Shown: positions 18,310 through 26,757 of the stretch, piece after piece
Numbering within the stretch: position 1 is the stretch's first letter
Layout of the letters: each line of letters starts with the position of its first letter
NCBI GenBank assembly: GCA_029987235.1
Contig: DALTWF010000002.1
Location: 1-64,000, forward strand
Direction of reading: 5' to 3'
Source: Methanocorpusculum sp.
GTDB taxonomy: Archaea; Halobacteriota; Methanomicrobia; Methanomicrobiales; Methanocorpusculaceae
DNA length: 64,000 nt
Program-made: the position numbers and the translations under genes
The notes under the pieces: generated by a model
The model's input: the letters and a program-made list of their open reading frames with translations, nothing else
Databases searched by the model: none
Told to the model about the DNA's origin: nothing

Positions 18310-19203
18310 ATGAAACTCCTTGACCTGATATTCAATATTATTCGCGGTGCCTGTATGGCAGCCGCAGACAGTGTTCCGGGCGTTTCGGGCGGAACTATTG
18401 CATTTATCTTGGGTTTTTACGAGAAGTTCGTATCTTCGATAAATGATTTGCTGCTCGGTCCCTTTGACGCTAAGAAAAAGGCGCTCCCTTTCTTAATTAC
18501 GCTTGGAATCGGATGGGCAGGCTGTTTTTTAGTCTGTGCATCGGTACTTTCCCTTGCCTTTAAAACGCACATCTATGACTTAAGTTCGCTGTTTTTAGGC
18601 CTTACCCTTGCCGCAATTCCGCTTGTGGTCTATGAAGAACGCGAATGTCTGAAAGGAAAATACTACTGGCTGATTTTTACGGTAATCGGTGCCGGCCTTG
18701 TTCTGCTGCTTATGAATCTTGGTTCCTTCGGTTCTGTTGACATTACACAGATGAACCCGCTCCTTGCCTTAATTTTATTTGTGTCAGGAGCGCTTGCGAT
18801 TTCTGTTATGCTTCTGCCGGGTATTTCGGGTTCTACGGTGCTTCTGATTTTAGGGCTTTATGTACCTCTGATTTCTGCAGTCAGCGCCTGTGTACATCTG
18901 AATTTTTCCGCGCTGCCTGCACTTCTGGTGTTTGCTCTTGGAATAATCTTCGGTCTTGCTGTATTTACCAAGGTCGTGCGCTGGTGTTTTAAAAAGTTCC
19001 GGCCGCAGACGATGTATCTTATTTTAGGATTATTAATCGGGTCGTTTTATGCGATAATACGGGGTCCTGCAACGCTTGCCGAACCGCTTTCAGCGCTTTC
19101 GTTCGATACGTTTTCGGCGCTGTTTTTTGTTCTTGGTATTCTGATTATAGCGGTACTGCAGATTGTTAAAGTGGTTACAGCAAAGAAAAGAGCCGGAAAA
19201 TAA
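18310..19203 (+). CDS. DUF368 membrane protein (PopT-like polyprenyl-phosphate translocase family)
   Basis: This 297-residue protein has about eight membrane helices and two copies of a conserved loop, PGVSGGTIAFILGFYEKF (near residue 23) and LLPGISGSTVLLILGLY (near residue 173). These inverted-repeat loops mark DUF368. Bacterial members (PopT) recycle undecaprenyl phosphate across the membrane. In an archaeon the natural counterpart would be dolichyl or another C55-60 polyprenyl phosphate used in glycosylation; this is inference. It follows the DUF711 gene by 62 bases, with TTATACATTG about 20 bases upstream of the start. Confidence 0.88.
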   Translation: MKLLDLIFNIIRGACMAAADSVPGVSGGTIAFILGFYEKFVSSINDLLLGPFDAKKKALPFLITLGIGWAGCFLVCASVLSLAFKTHIYDLSSLFLGLTLAAIPLVVYEERECLKGKYYWLIFTVIGAGLVLLLMNLGSFGSVDITQMNPLLALILFVSGALAISVMLLPGISGSTVLLILGLYVPLISAVSACVHLNFSALPALLVFALGIIFGLAVFTKVVRWCFKKFRPQTMYLILGLLIGSFYAIIRGPATLAEPLSALSFDTFSALFFVLGILIIAVLQIVKVVTAKKRAGK

Positions 19204-19233
19204 TTTTTTTTTAGATTTTTATTAAAAAAAAAG

Positions 19234-19794
19234 TCAGCGGTTTCTTTTTCTCTTTTTTATATCCTCGCAGTCAATCAAAGTGAGTGTATTGAAATCATAT
19301 TCCGCCCGCCATCTTTCATCTTCGTCAGGGGTGGTGAGAATACTTGTATGTCCGGAATAATACATTCCTGCCCGTTTGAAGAGGTCCATTATGAGATGGA
19401 GTGATTTACCGGGGTCTTTTGCTATGAGTACTGGTTTGTTTCTTTCGTCAGGTTCTGGTGTGCCGGTTTTGATATATTCATCACCCCAGACAAAATCAAT
19501 AAAGTGTTTTACTGCCCGCTCAGGGGTGAAATGTAGATATGGTTTTCTTTCTTCCCGGCGGTCTGCAAGGACATAATAATCTGTGTAGTCGGTAATTTTT
19601 CCGTGTCGTATGCGGTATGCGGAAATATGGGAAATGTATGTGTTTCCACTGCTGTCGGTTTCGGTTTTTGTTTTGAGTACGATTACGCGGTGGAGTTTTC
19701 TGACAGCATCAAATCGTGTGTATTGTTCAATATCTCTTGGCAACGGGTTTGCTTTAGGGAACTGGTATTTGATCCGACAGTATTCTTCATGCAT
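19234..19794 (-). CDS. Hypothetical protein, 186 aa
   Basis: I do not recognise this protein. It is soluble, hydrophilic and ends in a basic tail (DCEDIKKRKRNR). The middle contains HFTPERAVKHFIDFVWGDEY and KDPGKSLHLIMDLFKRAGMYY, which look like amphipathic helices, and the N-terminal half alternates in a beta-like pattern (RVIVLKTKTETDSSGNTYIS). No cysteine-rich or catalytic motif is evident. It is convergent with the DUF368 gene and probably monocistronic. Confidence 0.6.
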   Translation of the reverse strand: MHEEYCRIKYQFPKANPLPRDIEQYTRFDAVRKLHRVIVLKTKTETDSSGNTYISHISAYRIRHGKITDYTDYYVLADRREERKPYLHFTPERAVKHFIDFVWGDEYIKTGTPEPDERNKPVLIAKDPGKSLHLIMDLFKRAGMYYSGHTSILTTPDEDERWRAEYDFNTLTLIDCEDIKKRKRNR

Positions 19795-20082
19795 TATTTT
19801 AGTTATTGGAAGGCATAGTTTATTATATTTTTGGAGTTTAAATGTGATGTGTGTGTGATATCAATTGCATATTGTGTACAAGTATACATATATTTTATGA
19901 ACAAATATGCATGAATTATCGCGGAAAAACACAAGGTAGCAACGGGGTGTAATTACATGCCGGAATTGAACTCTGCTGCAAAATCTCTTTACAGGCACCT
20001 TCCTTTTAGGTTATGCATCCGAAAATAGACTGCATTTTTTTGTCAAAATGCTTATTATGCAGTACTGCACAACTATTCTGTT
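19795..20082. other. Divergent intergenic region
   Basis: This AT-rich region lies between two divergent orphan genes. A 6-bp palindrome GTATAC and TATATTTTATG occur at about 19883-19900, and GCATATTGTGTACAAGTATAC precedes them. They may be promoter elements for the gene at 20083, although the spacing of about 185 bases is long. I see no tRNA and no coding frame of note. Confidence 0.35.
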
Positions 20083-20649
20083 ATGGGAGTTATATGCAGC
20101 GGCTGGAAGGAAATCGTTCTTGCTCTTGATGGGTATGAGTATCTTGCTGATGAAAACAATGGAAACAGTATAACAATTCAGCAGGAAGACACTATGAGAA
20201 CGACCGTATTAACGCTAGATGACAAGGGGTGTGTAGCAACCTCAACTTTGCAGCATGTTTCAGTTCCTTCTCAGAAAACCGGAGATGTACTGAAATTTCT
20301 TTCTCTGATAAGAGCATGTGACAGAAAAGTAGAACTGGTTCTGACCGGTACTCGTTTTCATACGGTGTGGAACTATGATGAGATGGCAGGAACTCTGGAA
20401 TTTATTACCGGATTTAATGTCCGCAGGCTGTTTATGCAGATGGAGGTATATTATGCGGTTGAGTATGCAGTGAAGGAAAGTATGAGGCAGCTTGACTTTG
20501 TCGCCTCTGCTGTTTCAGATATCATAACTGCGGATGCGGACCCGGAAATCTTATCTGAAAAATATGAGAAAGAGTGTCTGCATAAGATTAAAAAGTATTT
20601 GCGCGGGCGCGGTTTGTTAGTGCATCTGCGTCATTATCTCCCGGCTTAA
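20083..20649 (+). CDS. Hypothetical protein, 188 aa
   Basis: I do not recognise this protein. It is soluble. Residues 1-100 are beta-rich (EIVLALDGYEYLADENNG, TTVLTLDDKGCVATSTL) and residues 115-185 are helical and basic (AVEYAVKESMRQLDFVASAV, CLHKIKKYLRGRGLLVHLRH). The start is uncertain: ATG at 20194 (MRTTVLTLDD) is an alternative. It is flanked on both sides by long non-coding stretches, and its stop lies 35 bases before the hairpin at 20682. Confidence 0.55.
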   Translation: MGVICSGWKEIVLALDGYEYLADENNGNSITIQQEDTMRTTVLTLDDKGCVATSTLQHVSVPSQKTGDVLKFLSLIRACDRKVELVLTGTRFHTVWNYDEMAGTLEFITGFNVRRLFMQMEVYYAVEYAVKESMRQLDFVASAVSDIITADADPEILSEKYEKECLHKIKKYLRGRGLLVHLRHYLPA

Positions 20650-20681
20650 CTGCCAAAATCTATTGTTCCTTCCCCCGGAGT

Positions 20682-20747
20682 CGGAGGCACAGGGCAGAGA
20701 CCCGGGAAACCCGAATAAAAGCCCGAAAAAAGGACCCTGTGCCTTTG
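20682..20747 (+). ncRNA. Candidate structured RNA or terminator hairpin
   Basis: CGGAGGCACAGGG at 20682-20694 pairs with CCCTGTGCCTTTG at 20735-20747, giving a 13-bp stem with two G-U pairs (ten consecutive Watson-Crick pairs). The 40-base interior holds three CCCG-plus-A-rich units (CCCGGGAAA, CCCGAATAAAAG, CCCGAAAAAAG), which could form a small GGG-AAA-CCC inner hairpin. T-rich sequence follows. It may be a 3' element of the preceding gene, a free small RNA, or a remnant of a palindromic element. It fits no standard RNA family that I know. Confidence 0.4.
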
Positions 20748-21166
20748 TTGTATTCTGATTTGTTTTTCTGAATTGTTTTCAGTTATGCTCTCTTTTCAGA
20801 GCATTTTTGTTGTATTGCCTGGCCGAAGCACTAATGTGTGTCCGGCTTGCAAAATAACATACGATGAGGGAGTATATAAATCCCTGACCGCGCGGTCCGA
20901 ATCACTCAGGTGTGTGTATCTCTTTCAGAAGCATAGGGGTATTTTTGATAAGGGGTATATTAGGTTAACTGACTCAAATTCTGCGCTCCAAAACCTTAAT
21001 TCAGCCCCGGAATCTATCCTGTTTTTGAGGTCTAAGAGTACAGCATGCCTCAAACCTAAACCTTTATCTTTAACCAACCCTAATAATATTATAACGCTTT
21101 TCACTGTTTATCAAAAACAGTATTGCTCAACTTTATAGACATCATATCTGCATCAGGTGCTAAAAA
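20748..21166 (+). promoter_or_regulatory. Non-coding stretch with TATA palindrome upstream of psmB
   Basis: No convincing gene occupies this stretch; one 121-codon frame here lacks any protein-like character. A strong TATA box, GTATATAAA (20872-20880), is bracketed by an exact 5-bp inverted repeat, AGGGA (20867-20871) and TCCCT (20881-20885). A transcript from it would run about 270 bases before psmB, so it is either a long leader or a separate RNA. A second AT-rich box (AATATTATAAC, about 21086-21096) is better placed for psmB. Confidence 0.4.
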
Positions 21167-21796
21167 ATGTCAGAAGAAACTCATGACGTAAAATCCGGAA
21201 CCACCACCGTTGGAATCATATTCAAAAACGGCGTAGTATTAGCCACCGAACGGCGTGCAACAATGGGAACATTAATCGCCTCCAAAAAGGCAAAGAAAGT
21301 CCACGCAATCACCGACCATATAGGAATGACCATCGCAGGAGGCGTAGGCGACGCGCAGCAGCTCGTCAGAACCTTAAACGTCGAATGCAGTCTCTATGAA
21401 ATCAGAAGAGGGCAGGAAATCAGTGTGGGTGCTACTGCCACCGTATTATCCAACTACCTCAACCAGAACAGATTTACCCCCTACTACGTACAGCTCTTAG
21501 TCGGCGGCGTTGACAAAAACGGTCCCGCAGTATATTCAGTAGACGCAGCAGGAGGCGCAACCCTTGAAGATGGCTTTGTTTCAACCGGCTCAGGTTCCAC
21601 CACCGCATACGGCGTACTCGAAGACCGCTTTGCCCCGGACATGACCGAAGAAGAAGCCATCCGCTTAGCCGCCCGTGCACTCCGCGCCGCAATGCGCCGC
21701 GACTCAGCCTCCGGCGAAGGATACAATATAGCAGTAATAACCCGCGAAAAATTCGAGTACATACCCGAAGAAAAAATAGCCGGATACCTCAACTAA
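21167..21796 (+). CDS. psmB: Proteasome subunit beta
   Basis: PsmB is the catalytic subunit of the archaeal 20S proteasome. The 209-residue precursor carries an 11-residue propeptide ending in Gly11. Cleavage would expose Thr12 as the N-terminal nucleophile (GTTTVGIIF), with the usual catalytic Lys in RRATMG...ASKKAKK. The Ser-Gly-Ser segment STGSGSTTAYGVLE is also typical. The aCPSF1 gene starts 18 bases downstream, an order kept in other methanogens. The alpha subunit is not in this window. Confidence 0.96.
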   Translation: MSEETHDVKSGTTTVGIIFKNGVVLATERRATMGTLIASKKAKKVHAITDHIGMTIAGGVGDAQQLVRTLNVECSLYEIRRGQEISVGATATVLSNYLNQNRFTPYYVQLLVGGVDKNGPAVYSVDAAGGATLEDGFVSTGSGSTTAYGVLEDRFAPDMTEEEAIRLAARALRAAMRRDSASGEGYNIAVITREKFEYIPEEKIAGYLN

Positions 21797-21814
21797 CTTT
21801 TTTGGACGATTTTC

Positions 21815-23725
21815 ATGCAGGTTGAAGAAAGACTGAAACAACTCAAAGATGCAATAAACAAGAAAGTCCCCGCAGGCGTCAAAGTAACCGACGTTGAATT
21901 CGAAGGACCTGAAATGGTTATTTATACCGACAATCCGCAGAAATTTGCCGAACAATCGGATTTAATCAAAACACTTGCAAAAGACCTACGCAAACGCATT
22001 GCAGTACGCCCCAACATCCTTGGCGATACCGAAAAAGCCTATGACATGATAAAAAAAGTCGTGCCCGATACAGCCGGCATCACCGACATATTTTTTGACA
22101 ACGACACCGGCGAAGTTTTAATCGAAGCAGAAAAACCCGGTCTCGTCATCGGTAAAAACGGAGCAACCCTGCGCGACATAACAATGAAAACCGGCTGGAC
22201 ACCAAAAGCCGCACGCACACCGCCAATCCCGTCAGTAACCATCAAACAGGTTCGCCAGTACCTTCGTGAAACCCGCGATGAACGCAAAGAGTTTCTGCGC
22301 CGCTGCGGAAGAAGAATTCACCGCGATTCCTTATACACAAGCCGCGACCGCGACCAGTGGCTTCGTCTGACAACCCTGGGCTGCTGCCGTCAGGTCGGTC
22401 GTGCCGCATTCCTTTTATCCACTCCTGAAAGCAAAGTTTTAATCGACTGCGGCGAATCCCCTGGCGCAACCGGTCAGGCATCATCGCCCTATCTTCACAT
22501 TCCGGAAATCTATCCATTCGACACGCTTGATGCGGTTGTATTGACCCACGCACACCTTGACCACTGTGCCTATGTCCCGCTCCTGTTTAAATACGGTTAT
22601 GACGGACCTGTTTATGCAACACCAGCAACCCGCGACCTTTCAGCAATGCTTCAGCTCGACTACCTTGATGTAAACAACAAGGAAGACCGCGCCCCGCCCT
22701 ACTCATCAAATGAGGTCCGTGAATTCGTCAAACACACAATTCCGCTTGGTTATGGTGATGTAACTGATATCGCCCCGAATATGAAGCTCACTCTTCATAA
22801 CGCGGGTCATATCTTAGGGTCCTCCATTGCCCACTTCAATGTCGGAAACGGCTTGTACAATATCGCGTTTACCGGCGACCTGTACTATGCAAAGAGCCGG
22901 CTGTTCAACCCGGCAGTATCGCAGTTCCCGCGTCTGGAAGCACTTGTCATGGAATCCACCTACGGCGGTTCAGAAGACTTTGCACCCTCCAGAAACGAGG
23001 CGGAAGAACAGTTATATGCCGTCATCAACGAAACCCTCGGGCGCGGCGGAAAAGTCCTCATTCCGGCTTTTGCCGTCGGCCGTTCGCAGGAATTAATGCT
23101 CGCCCTTGAAGAAGGTATGAGAAACAAGAAGATTCCGGCATGCAAAGTCTATCTGGACGGTATGATTAAAGAAGCAACCGCAATGCATACGGCTTATCCG
23201 GAATACTTAAACAACGACCTGCGCAACCTGATTTTCCGCGACAACTACAACCCGTTCCTTGCGGAATGCTTCGAGCAGGTTGAGACGCCGGAGCAGCGTC
23301 AGAAAGTAATTTTTTCCGAAGACCCGTGTATTATCATATCCACAAGCGGTATGTTAAACGGCGGTCCGGTTCTCGAATACCTTTCAAACCTTGCCGAGTC
23401 CGAAAAGAACATGCTGGTTTTCGTCGGTTATCAGGCGGACGGAACCTACGGCCGCAGAATCCAGAAAGGCTGGCGCGAGGTGCCTATAGGAAAGAAGGGC
23501 AGTATTATCATCAACATGGAAGTAAGAACCGTCGAAGGTTTCTCCGGTCATGCAGACAGGAGACAGCTCATGAACTATGTGCAGTATGTGCAGCCGAAAC
23601 CCGAACGCGTCTTCTGTATTCATGGCGAAGAATCCAAGACCATCGACCTTGCCAGTTCGATTTACAAAAAATACCACATCCAGACGGTCTCTCCGCAGAA
23701 TCTTGAGACCTACCGGATGGTGTAA
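21815..23725 (+). CDS. KH-domain/metallo-beta-lactamase/beta-CASP ribonuclease aCPSF1
   Basis: aCPSF1 is the archaeal homologue of the cleavage factor CPSF73 and acts in 3'-end formation and transcription termination. The 636 residues comprise two KH domains (about 1-145, with LVIGKNGATLRDI), a metallo-beta-lactamase domain and an inserted beta-CASP domain. The zinc ligands are in LTHAHLDH (His245, His247, Asp249, His250), followed by GHILGSS, AFTGDLYYA, and the C-terminal GFSGHADR and CIHGEE motifs. The length and full motif set match family members. It is co-oriented with psmB. Confidence 0.96.
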   Translation: MQVEERLKQLKDAINKKVPAGVKVTDVEFEGPEMVIYTDNPQKFAEQSDLIKTLAKDLRKRIAVRPNILGDTEKAYDMIKKVVPDTAGITDIFFDNDTGEVLIEAEKPGLVIGKNGATLRDITMKTGWTPKAARTPPIPSVTIKQVRQYLRETRDERKEFLRRCGRRIHRDSLYTSRDRDQWLRLTTLGCCRQVGRAAFLLSTPESKVLIDCGESPGATGQASSPYLHIPEIYPFDTLDAVVLTHAHLDHCAYVPLLFKYGYDGPVYATPATRDLSAMLQLDYLDVNNKEDRAPPYSSNEVREFVKHTIPLGYGDVTDIAPNMKLTLHNAGHILGSSIAHFNVGNGLYNIAFTGDLYYAKSRLFNPAVSQFPRLEALVMESTYGGSEDFAPSRNEAEEQLYAVINETLGRGGKVLIPAFAVGRSQELMLALEEGMRNKKIPACKVYLDGMIKEATAMHTAYPEYLNNDLRNLIFRDNYNPFLAECFEQVETPEQRQKVIFSEDPCIIISTSGMLNGGPVLEYLSNLAESEKNMLVFVGYQADGTYGRRIQKGWREVPIGKKGSIIINMEVRTVEGFSGHADRRQLMNYVQYVQPKPERVFCIHGEESKTIDLASSIYKKYHIQTVSPQNLETYRMV

Positions 23726-23760
23726 TTTTTTTTTCAGGTTATCGGGCTTTTTTCAGGCAG

Positions 23761-24999
23761 CTACACCCGTCTTGCAAGCAGATAATGTCTTCTGTGCCCC
23801 GTAATAAGAACCCGGCATTTTGTTCCAATCGGTAAATCCTCTGAAATAACAATATTCTGATACGTCCGGTTGCGTGCCGTAACCGAACCGGGCTTTACAA
23901 TTTCTGTTACCAGACAATCCACCGTCCGCCCTATCCACGAATCGCAGGTCTCGTCATAAATCTGATTAACCGCGTCGGTGAGCACCTTTGACCGGGCTTT
24001 TTTCACCGGCTCTGCGATGCGCTTCATTTTGGCAGCCGGCGTTTTGGGACGCACGCTGAACCGTGTGATATTTACTTTTCCTGGGCGCGTGCGCATAACC
24101 TGACCAACGGAAATATCCGCATCCGCATCGGTTTCATTTGAAAAACCGGCAATATAGTCCGTACAGATACGGATATCAGGATATCTGTCTCGTGCCTTTT
24201 TCACAATATATTCATACTGCTCCGCTGTGTAACGCCTGCCCATAAGTTTTAAGACGGAATCAGAGCCGGACTGCACCGGAATATGCAGGAACAGAAAGAT
24301 TTTTTCATCTGCCATTGCGTCCAGCAAATCATCGAGAACGGGAAGCAGTGTATCAGGATTTGCCATACCGATGCGGATTTTGAAATCCCCTTCGATTTTG
24401 CAGAGTTCGCGCAATAAGTCCGGCAGACGAAGCCCTTCTTCGCCGAAATCAATACCCCATGCAGTTGTATCCTGCGCAGTGAGTTGCAGTTCTGCAGCTC
24501 CGCCTGCGGCAAACGCTTTTGCCTGGGCAATGATATCTTCCATCGGGAAACTGACAAGTTTTCCCCGTGCAAGACGTGTCACGCAGTAGGTACAGTGACC
24601 TGGGCATCCGCGCGCAATCTGCAGCACTGCAGTGCGGGAACCTTTTGCAACCGTTCCCACCTCGCGCCAGCAGGGGTGGATTTTTTCATCCGGAATAATA
24701 ACTGCATCAGGATAAAGTTCCCGCAGTTTAACTTCTGCCACAGGCGGCAGACAGCCTGTGATGAACAGTTTTTTGTTTGCAAAAAGCGTCAGCCGTTCAT
24801 ACATGTGCTGCTCGGTTTTATCGATTACTATGCAGGTATTTATCAAAACGGCCTCTGCTTCACGCGGATTTTCTGTTATAGTACAACCCTGCGCCTTTGC
24901 GATTTCAATGAGTTTTGCCGTATCGCCGAAATTGTAGGTACAGCCGTAGGTTTCGGTATAGAGGCGGAGATTTTTTAAAAGAGAAATATTTTCATCCAT
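23761..24999 (-). CDS. tRNA t6A37 methylthiotransferase (MtaB/CDKAL1-type)
   Basis: This 412-residue radical-SAM enzyme adds a methylthio group to t6A37 of ANN-decoding tRNAs. The three domains are visible. The N-terminal UPF0004 domain begins YTETYGCTYNFGDT, with further cysteines in NTCIV and FITGCLP. The radical SAM cluster is Cys132, Cys136 and Cys139 (GCPGHCTYC). A C-terminal TRAM domain starts near residue 345 (DCLVTEIVKPG). It is convergent with aCPSF1. The start at 24999 is uncertain by about 10 residues, because the fold begins at LRLYTETYG. Confidence 0.92.
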   Translation of the reverse strand: MDENISLLKNLRLYTETYGCTYNFGDTAKLIEIAKAQGCTITENPREAEAVLINTCIVIDKTEQHMYERLTLFANKKLFITGCLPPVAEVKLRELYPDAVIIPDEKIHPCWREVGTVAKGSRTAVLQIARGCPGHCTYCVTRLARGKLVSFPMEDIIAQAKAFAAGGAAELQLTAQDTTAWGIDFGEEGLRLPDLLRELCKIEGDFKIRIGMANPDTLLPVLDDLLDAMADEKIFLFLHIPVQSGSDSVLKLMGRRYTAEQYEYIVKKARDRYPDIRICTDYIAGFSNETDADADISVGQVMRTRPGKVNITRFSVRPKTPAAKMKRIAEPVKKARSKVLTDAVNQIYDETCDSWIGRTVDCLVTEIVKPGSVTARNRTYQNIVISEDLPIGTKCRVLITGHRRHYLLARRV

Positions 25000-25075
25000 T
25001 GTTATAGCAGTATTGGTTTTTCATACAGATATGTTTACCACAAACATTATAATAAAATGAAACCCAATGTAACTT

Positions 25076-25684
25076 ATGGAAACCCAGAACGATGCAAACG
25101 TGTGTGATGTTCAGTTCTCCCTGCGAGTCCCAAAAAGCATGGCCGAAGAAATAGCAGCACGTGCCGCAGCAGAGGGAATCAAACCTGCATCCTGGATTAG
25201 AAAGACTCTGTCCAATGCAATTAATTCAGGTTCTGAACAGATGCAGCAGATGACAAAAGCAGATGTGCTTTACCTGCTTCAAAAAGATGCCGAGGTGCAG
25301 GAGTTAATCAGAAAAATTGCCGCCGGAAAAGACCTTGATAAAGAGTCGGAAAAACGCGAAAAGCGCCAGAGAAAGGAATACGAAGCGCGTCTGGATGATT
25401 TTGAAAAGATGCGCAGACGTCAGGGCAGGGAAATTGCTTCAATGGAAAAACAGATTGTGTCCCTTGAGCGCTCTCTTCAACGCGCCGAACCGGAAAAAGT
25501 GGTGCTTTTAACCAACGAACTGAATATGAAACGCACCATGCTTGCAAGTCTGCGTGAATCGGTTGCAGCAGTCGAACGCGAAATCCGCTCGGTAAAAACC
25601 GGCGCGGAAAGTGCGGGAGAACCGGACGAACTTGTGTTTGATGACGTTATCGAAGATGATGAGGAAACGCCGGAAAAAATATAA
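25076..25684 (+). CDS. Ribbon-helix-helix protein with long coiled coil
   Basis: This 202-residue protein has an N-terminal ribbon-helix-helix-like segment (residues about 8-50: VQFSLRVPKSMAEEIAARAA, then GIKPASWIRKTLSNAIN). A long, charged coiled coil covers about residues 80-175, and an acidic tail ends the protein (VFDDVIEDDEETPE). The layout resembles DNA-binding structural or segregation proteins, but I cannot assign a function. A second RHH-plus-coiled-coil gene lies at 42408. The gene is divergent from the methylthiotransferase and upstream of tRNA-Arg. Confidence 0.65.
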   Translation: METQNDANVCDVQFSLRVPKSMAEEIAARAAAEGIKPASWIRKTLSNAINSGSEQMQQMTKADVLYLLQKDAEVQELIRKIAAGKDLDKESEKREKRQRKEYEARLDDFEKMRRRQGREIASMEKQIVSLERSLQRAEPEKVVLLTNELNMKRTMLASLRESVAAVEREIRSVKTGAESAGEPDELVFDDVIEDDEETPEKI

Positions 25685-25733
25685 CCTGCGACCTATATTT
25701 TTAATACGGACAAAAACCAATACAATACCTCAA

Positions 25734-25807
25734 GCACCAGTAGGGTAGCCAGGATATCCTTATAGCCTCCGGAGCTATGGACCCGGGTTCAAATCCCGGC
25801 CGGTGCG
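25734..25807 (+). tRNA. tRNA-Arg (anticodon CCG)
   Basis: The cloverleaf is visible. The acceptor stem is GCACCAG/CCGGTGC, the D arm is AGG...CCT, and the anticodon stem ATAGC/GCTAT holds the loop CTCCGGA with anticodon CCG. The T arm is CCGGG-TTCAAAT-CCCGG, and the discriminator is G25807. CCA is not encoded and no intron is present. The acceptor stem carries an A-C mismatch (A25739 against C25801) where a G-C pair would be expected. AT-rich CTATATTTTTAA about 40 bases upstream is the likely promoter. Confidence 0.9.
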
Positions 25808-25833
25808 CTTATTTGCTTTTGTATTTATTATTT

Positions 25834-26181
25834 TCAGAAATTTAAACCGATACCGTATCCGATTAATTCATCCTCGTCTGCATCGGGATTTGCATCTTTA
25901 TATGCCTTCACCGAAGCCGCGGTTGTAACCATTTTCTTATCGATTCCTCCGAAAAAACCGATTGCCGCACCTTCCAAAAACGCATCGTCATACGGAAACT
26001 CATCAGATTCCCGGCTGATTTCAAGTGCTGCACGCCATGACTCAAGTTCGTCTTTTGAAAGGGATTCGCCCGGGACGGCAAGTCCTGAGTGAATCAGAAA
26101 ACGGCGAAGTTCCGAGTCAGGGATGGATTCAAAAGCCGCATTTTTCAAATCGCGGAACGCTGCCATGTCCTTTAACTCCAT
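25834..26181 (-). CDS. Hypothetical protein, 115 aa
   Basis: I do not recognise this protein. It is small, acidic and soluble, and predominantly helical. The middle segment DELESWRAALEISRESDEF and the end ANPDADEDELIGYGIGLNF stand out. It has no cysteines and no membrane segment. It is convergent with tRNA-Arg and divergent from the cysteine-cluster gene at 26266. Its codon use resembles that of its neighbours, which favours a real gene. Confidence 0.6.
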   Translation of the reverse strand: MELKDMAAFRDLKNAAFESIPDSELRRFLIHSGLAVPGESLSKDELESWRAALEISRESDEFPYDDAFLEGAAIGFFGGIDKKMVTTAASVKAYKDANPDADEDELIGYGIGLNF

Positions 26182-26265
26182 ACATAACCTTTTGTTCTCT
26201 GTGCTCTTAATGTTTCCTGATAAAAACCGTATCTTTATCTTATCCGATAACTGATATTATTCATC

Positions 26266-26757
26266 ATGGCTGTTCCCTTTTCCTGCCTGCAGTGCGGACT
26301 TTGCTGTCTTGGTATCGGTGAAATTGTGCGGATGAAGGAATGTGTCGGACCTTTCCGGTATATTGTCACCAATGAAATAGTACGCGAAGAGCATGCGGTC
26401 GAAATAACTCCGGAATACCGCGAACTTTTTGCAGACACATCGGTTCAGGAAGAACATGGCTCTGCATGTTTTTTTGTACGCAGGCGTCCGGACGGAAAAT
26501 ATGTGTGCACCATTCACCCCTACCGGCTTTTTATCTGCAGGGATTACGGATGTTGCAATGCGCGTATTTATAAAAACGGGCGTGAGTTCGGACGGATTAA
26601 AAACGAATACACTCTGATTACAGAAGATACTGTACTTCGTACACTATGGCATGACGAAGTGCAGACAAAAAGCCTTTCACGAAAAGAGGCAGTCAGTGTT
26701 TTGGAAGCCGCCGGATACTCGGTTGTTTTGTATGATTTAACCCTCGAACATGAATGA
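26266..26757 (+). CDS. YkgJ-family cysteine-cluster protein
   Basis: This 163-residue protein has the CxxCxxCC pattern of the YkgJ family at residues 7-14 (CLQCGLCC), followed by C-terminal cysteines in YVCTIHPYRLFICRDYGCCN. The family is thought to bind zinc or an iron-sulfur cluster; the function is unknown. The stop overlaps the start of the next gene by eight bases (26750-26757), so the two cysteine-rich proteins are translated together and may cooperate. Confidence 0.85.
   Translation: MAVPFSCLQCGLCCLGIGEIVRMKECVGPFRYIVTNEIVREEHAVEITPEYRELFADTSVQEEHGSACFFVRRRPDGKYVCTIHPYRLFICRDYGCCNARIYKNGREFGRIKNEYTLITEDTVLRTLWHDEVQTKSLSRKEAVSVLEAAGYSVVLYDLTLEHE

Noticed and set aside
20773..21138. 121-codon frame upstream of psmB
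   Set aside because: Its composition is not protein-like, there is no ribosome-binding site, and it covers promoter-like sequence.
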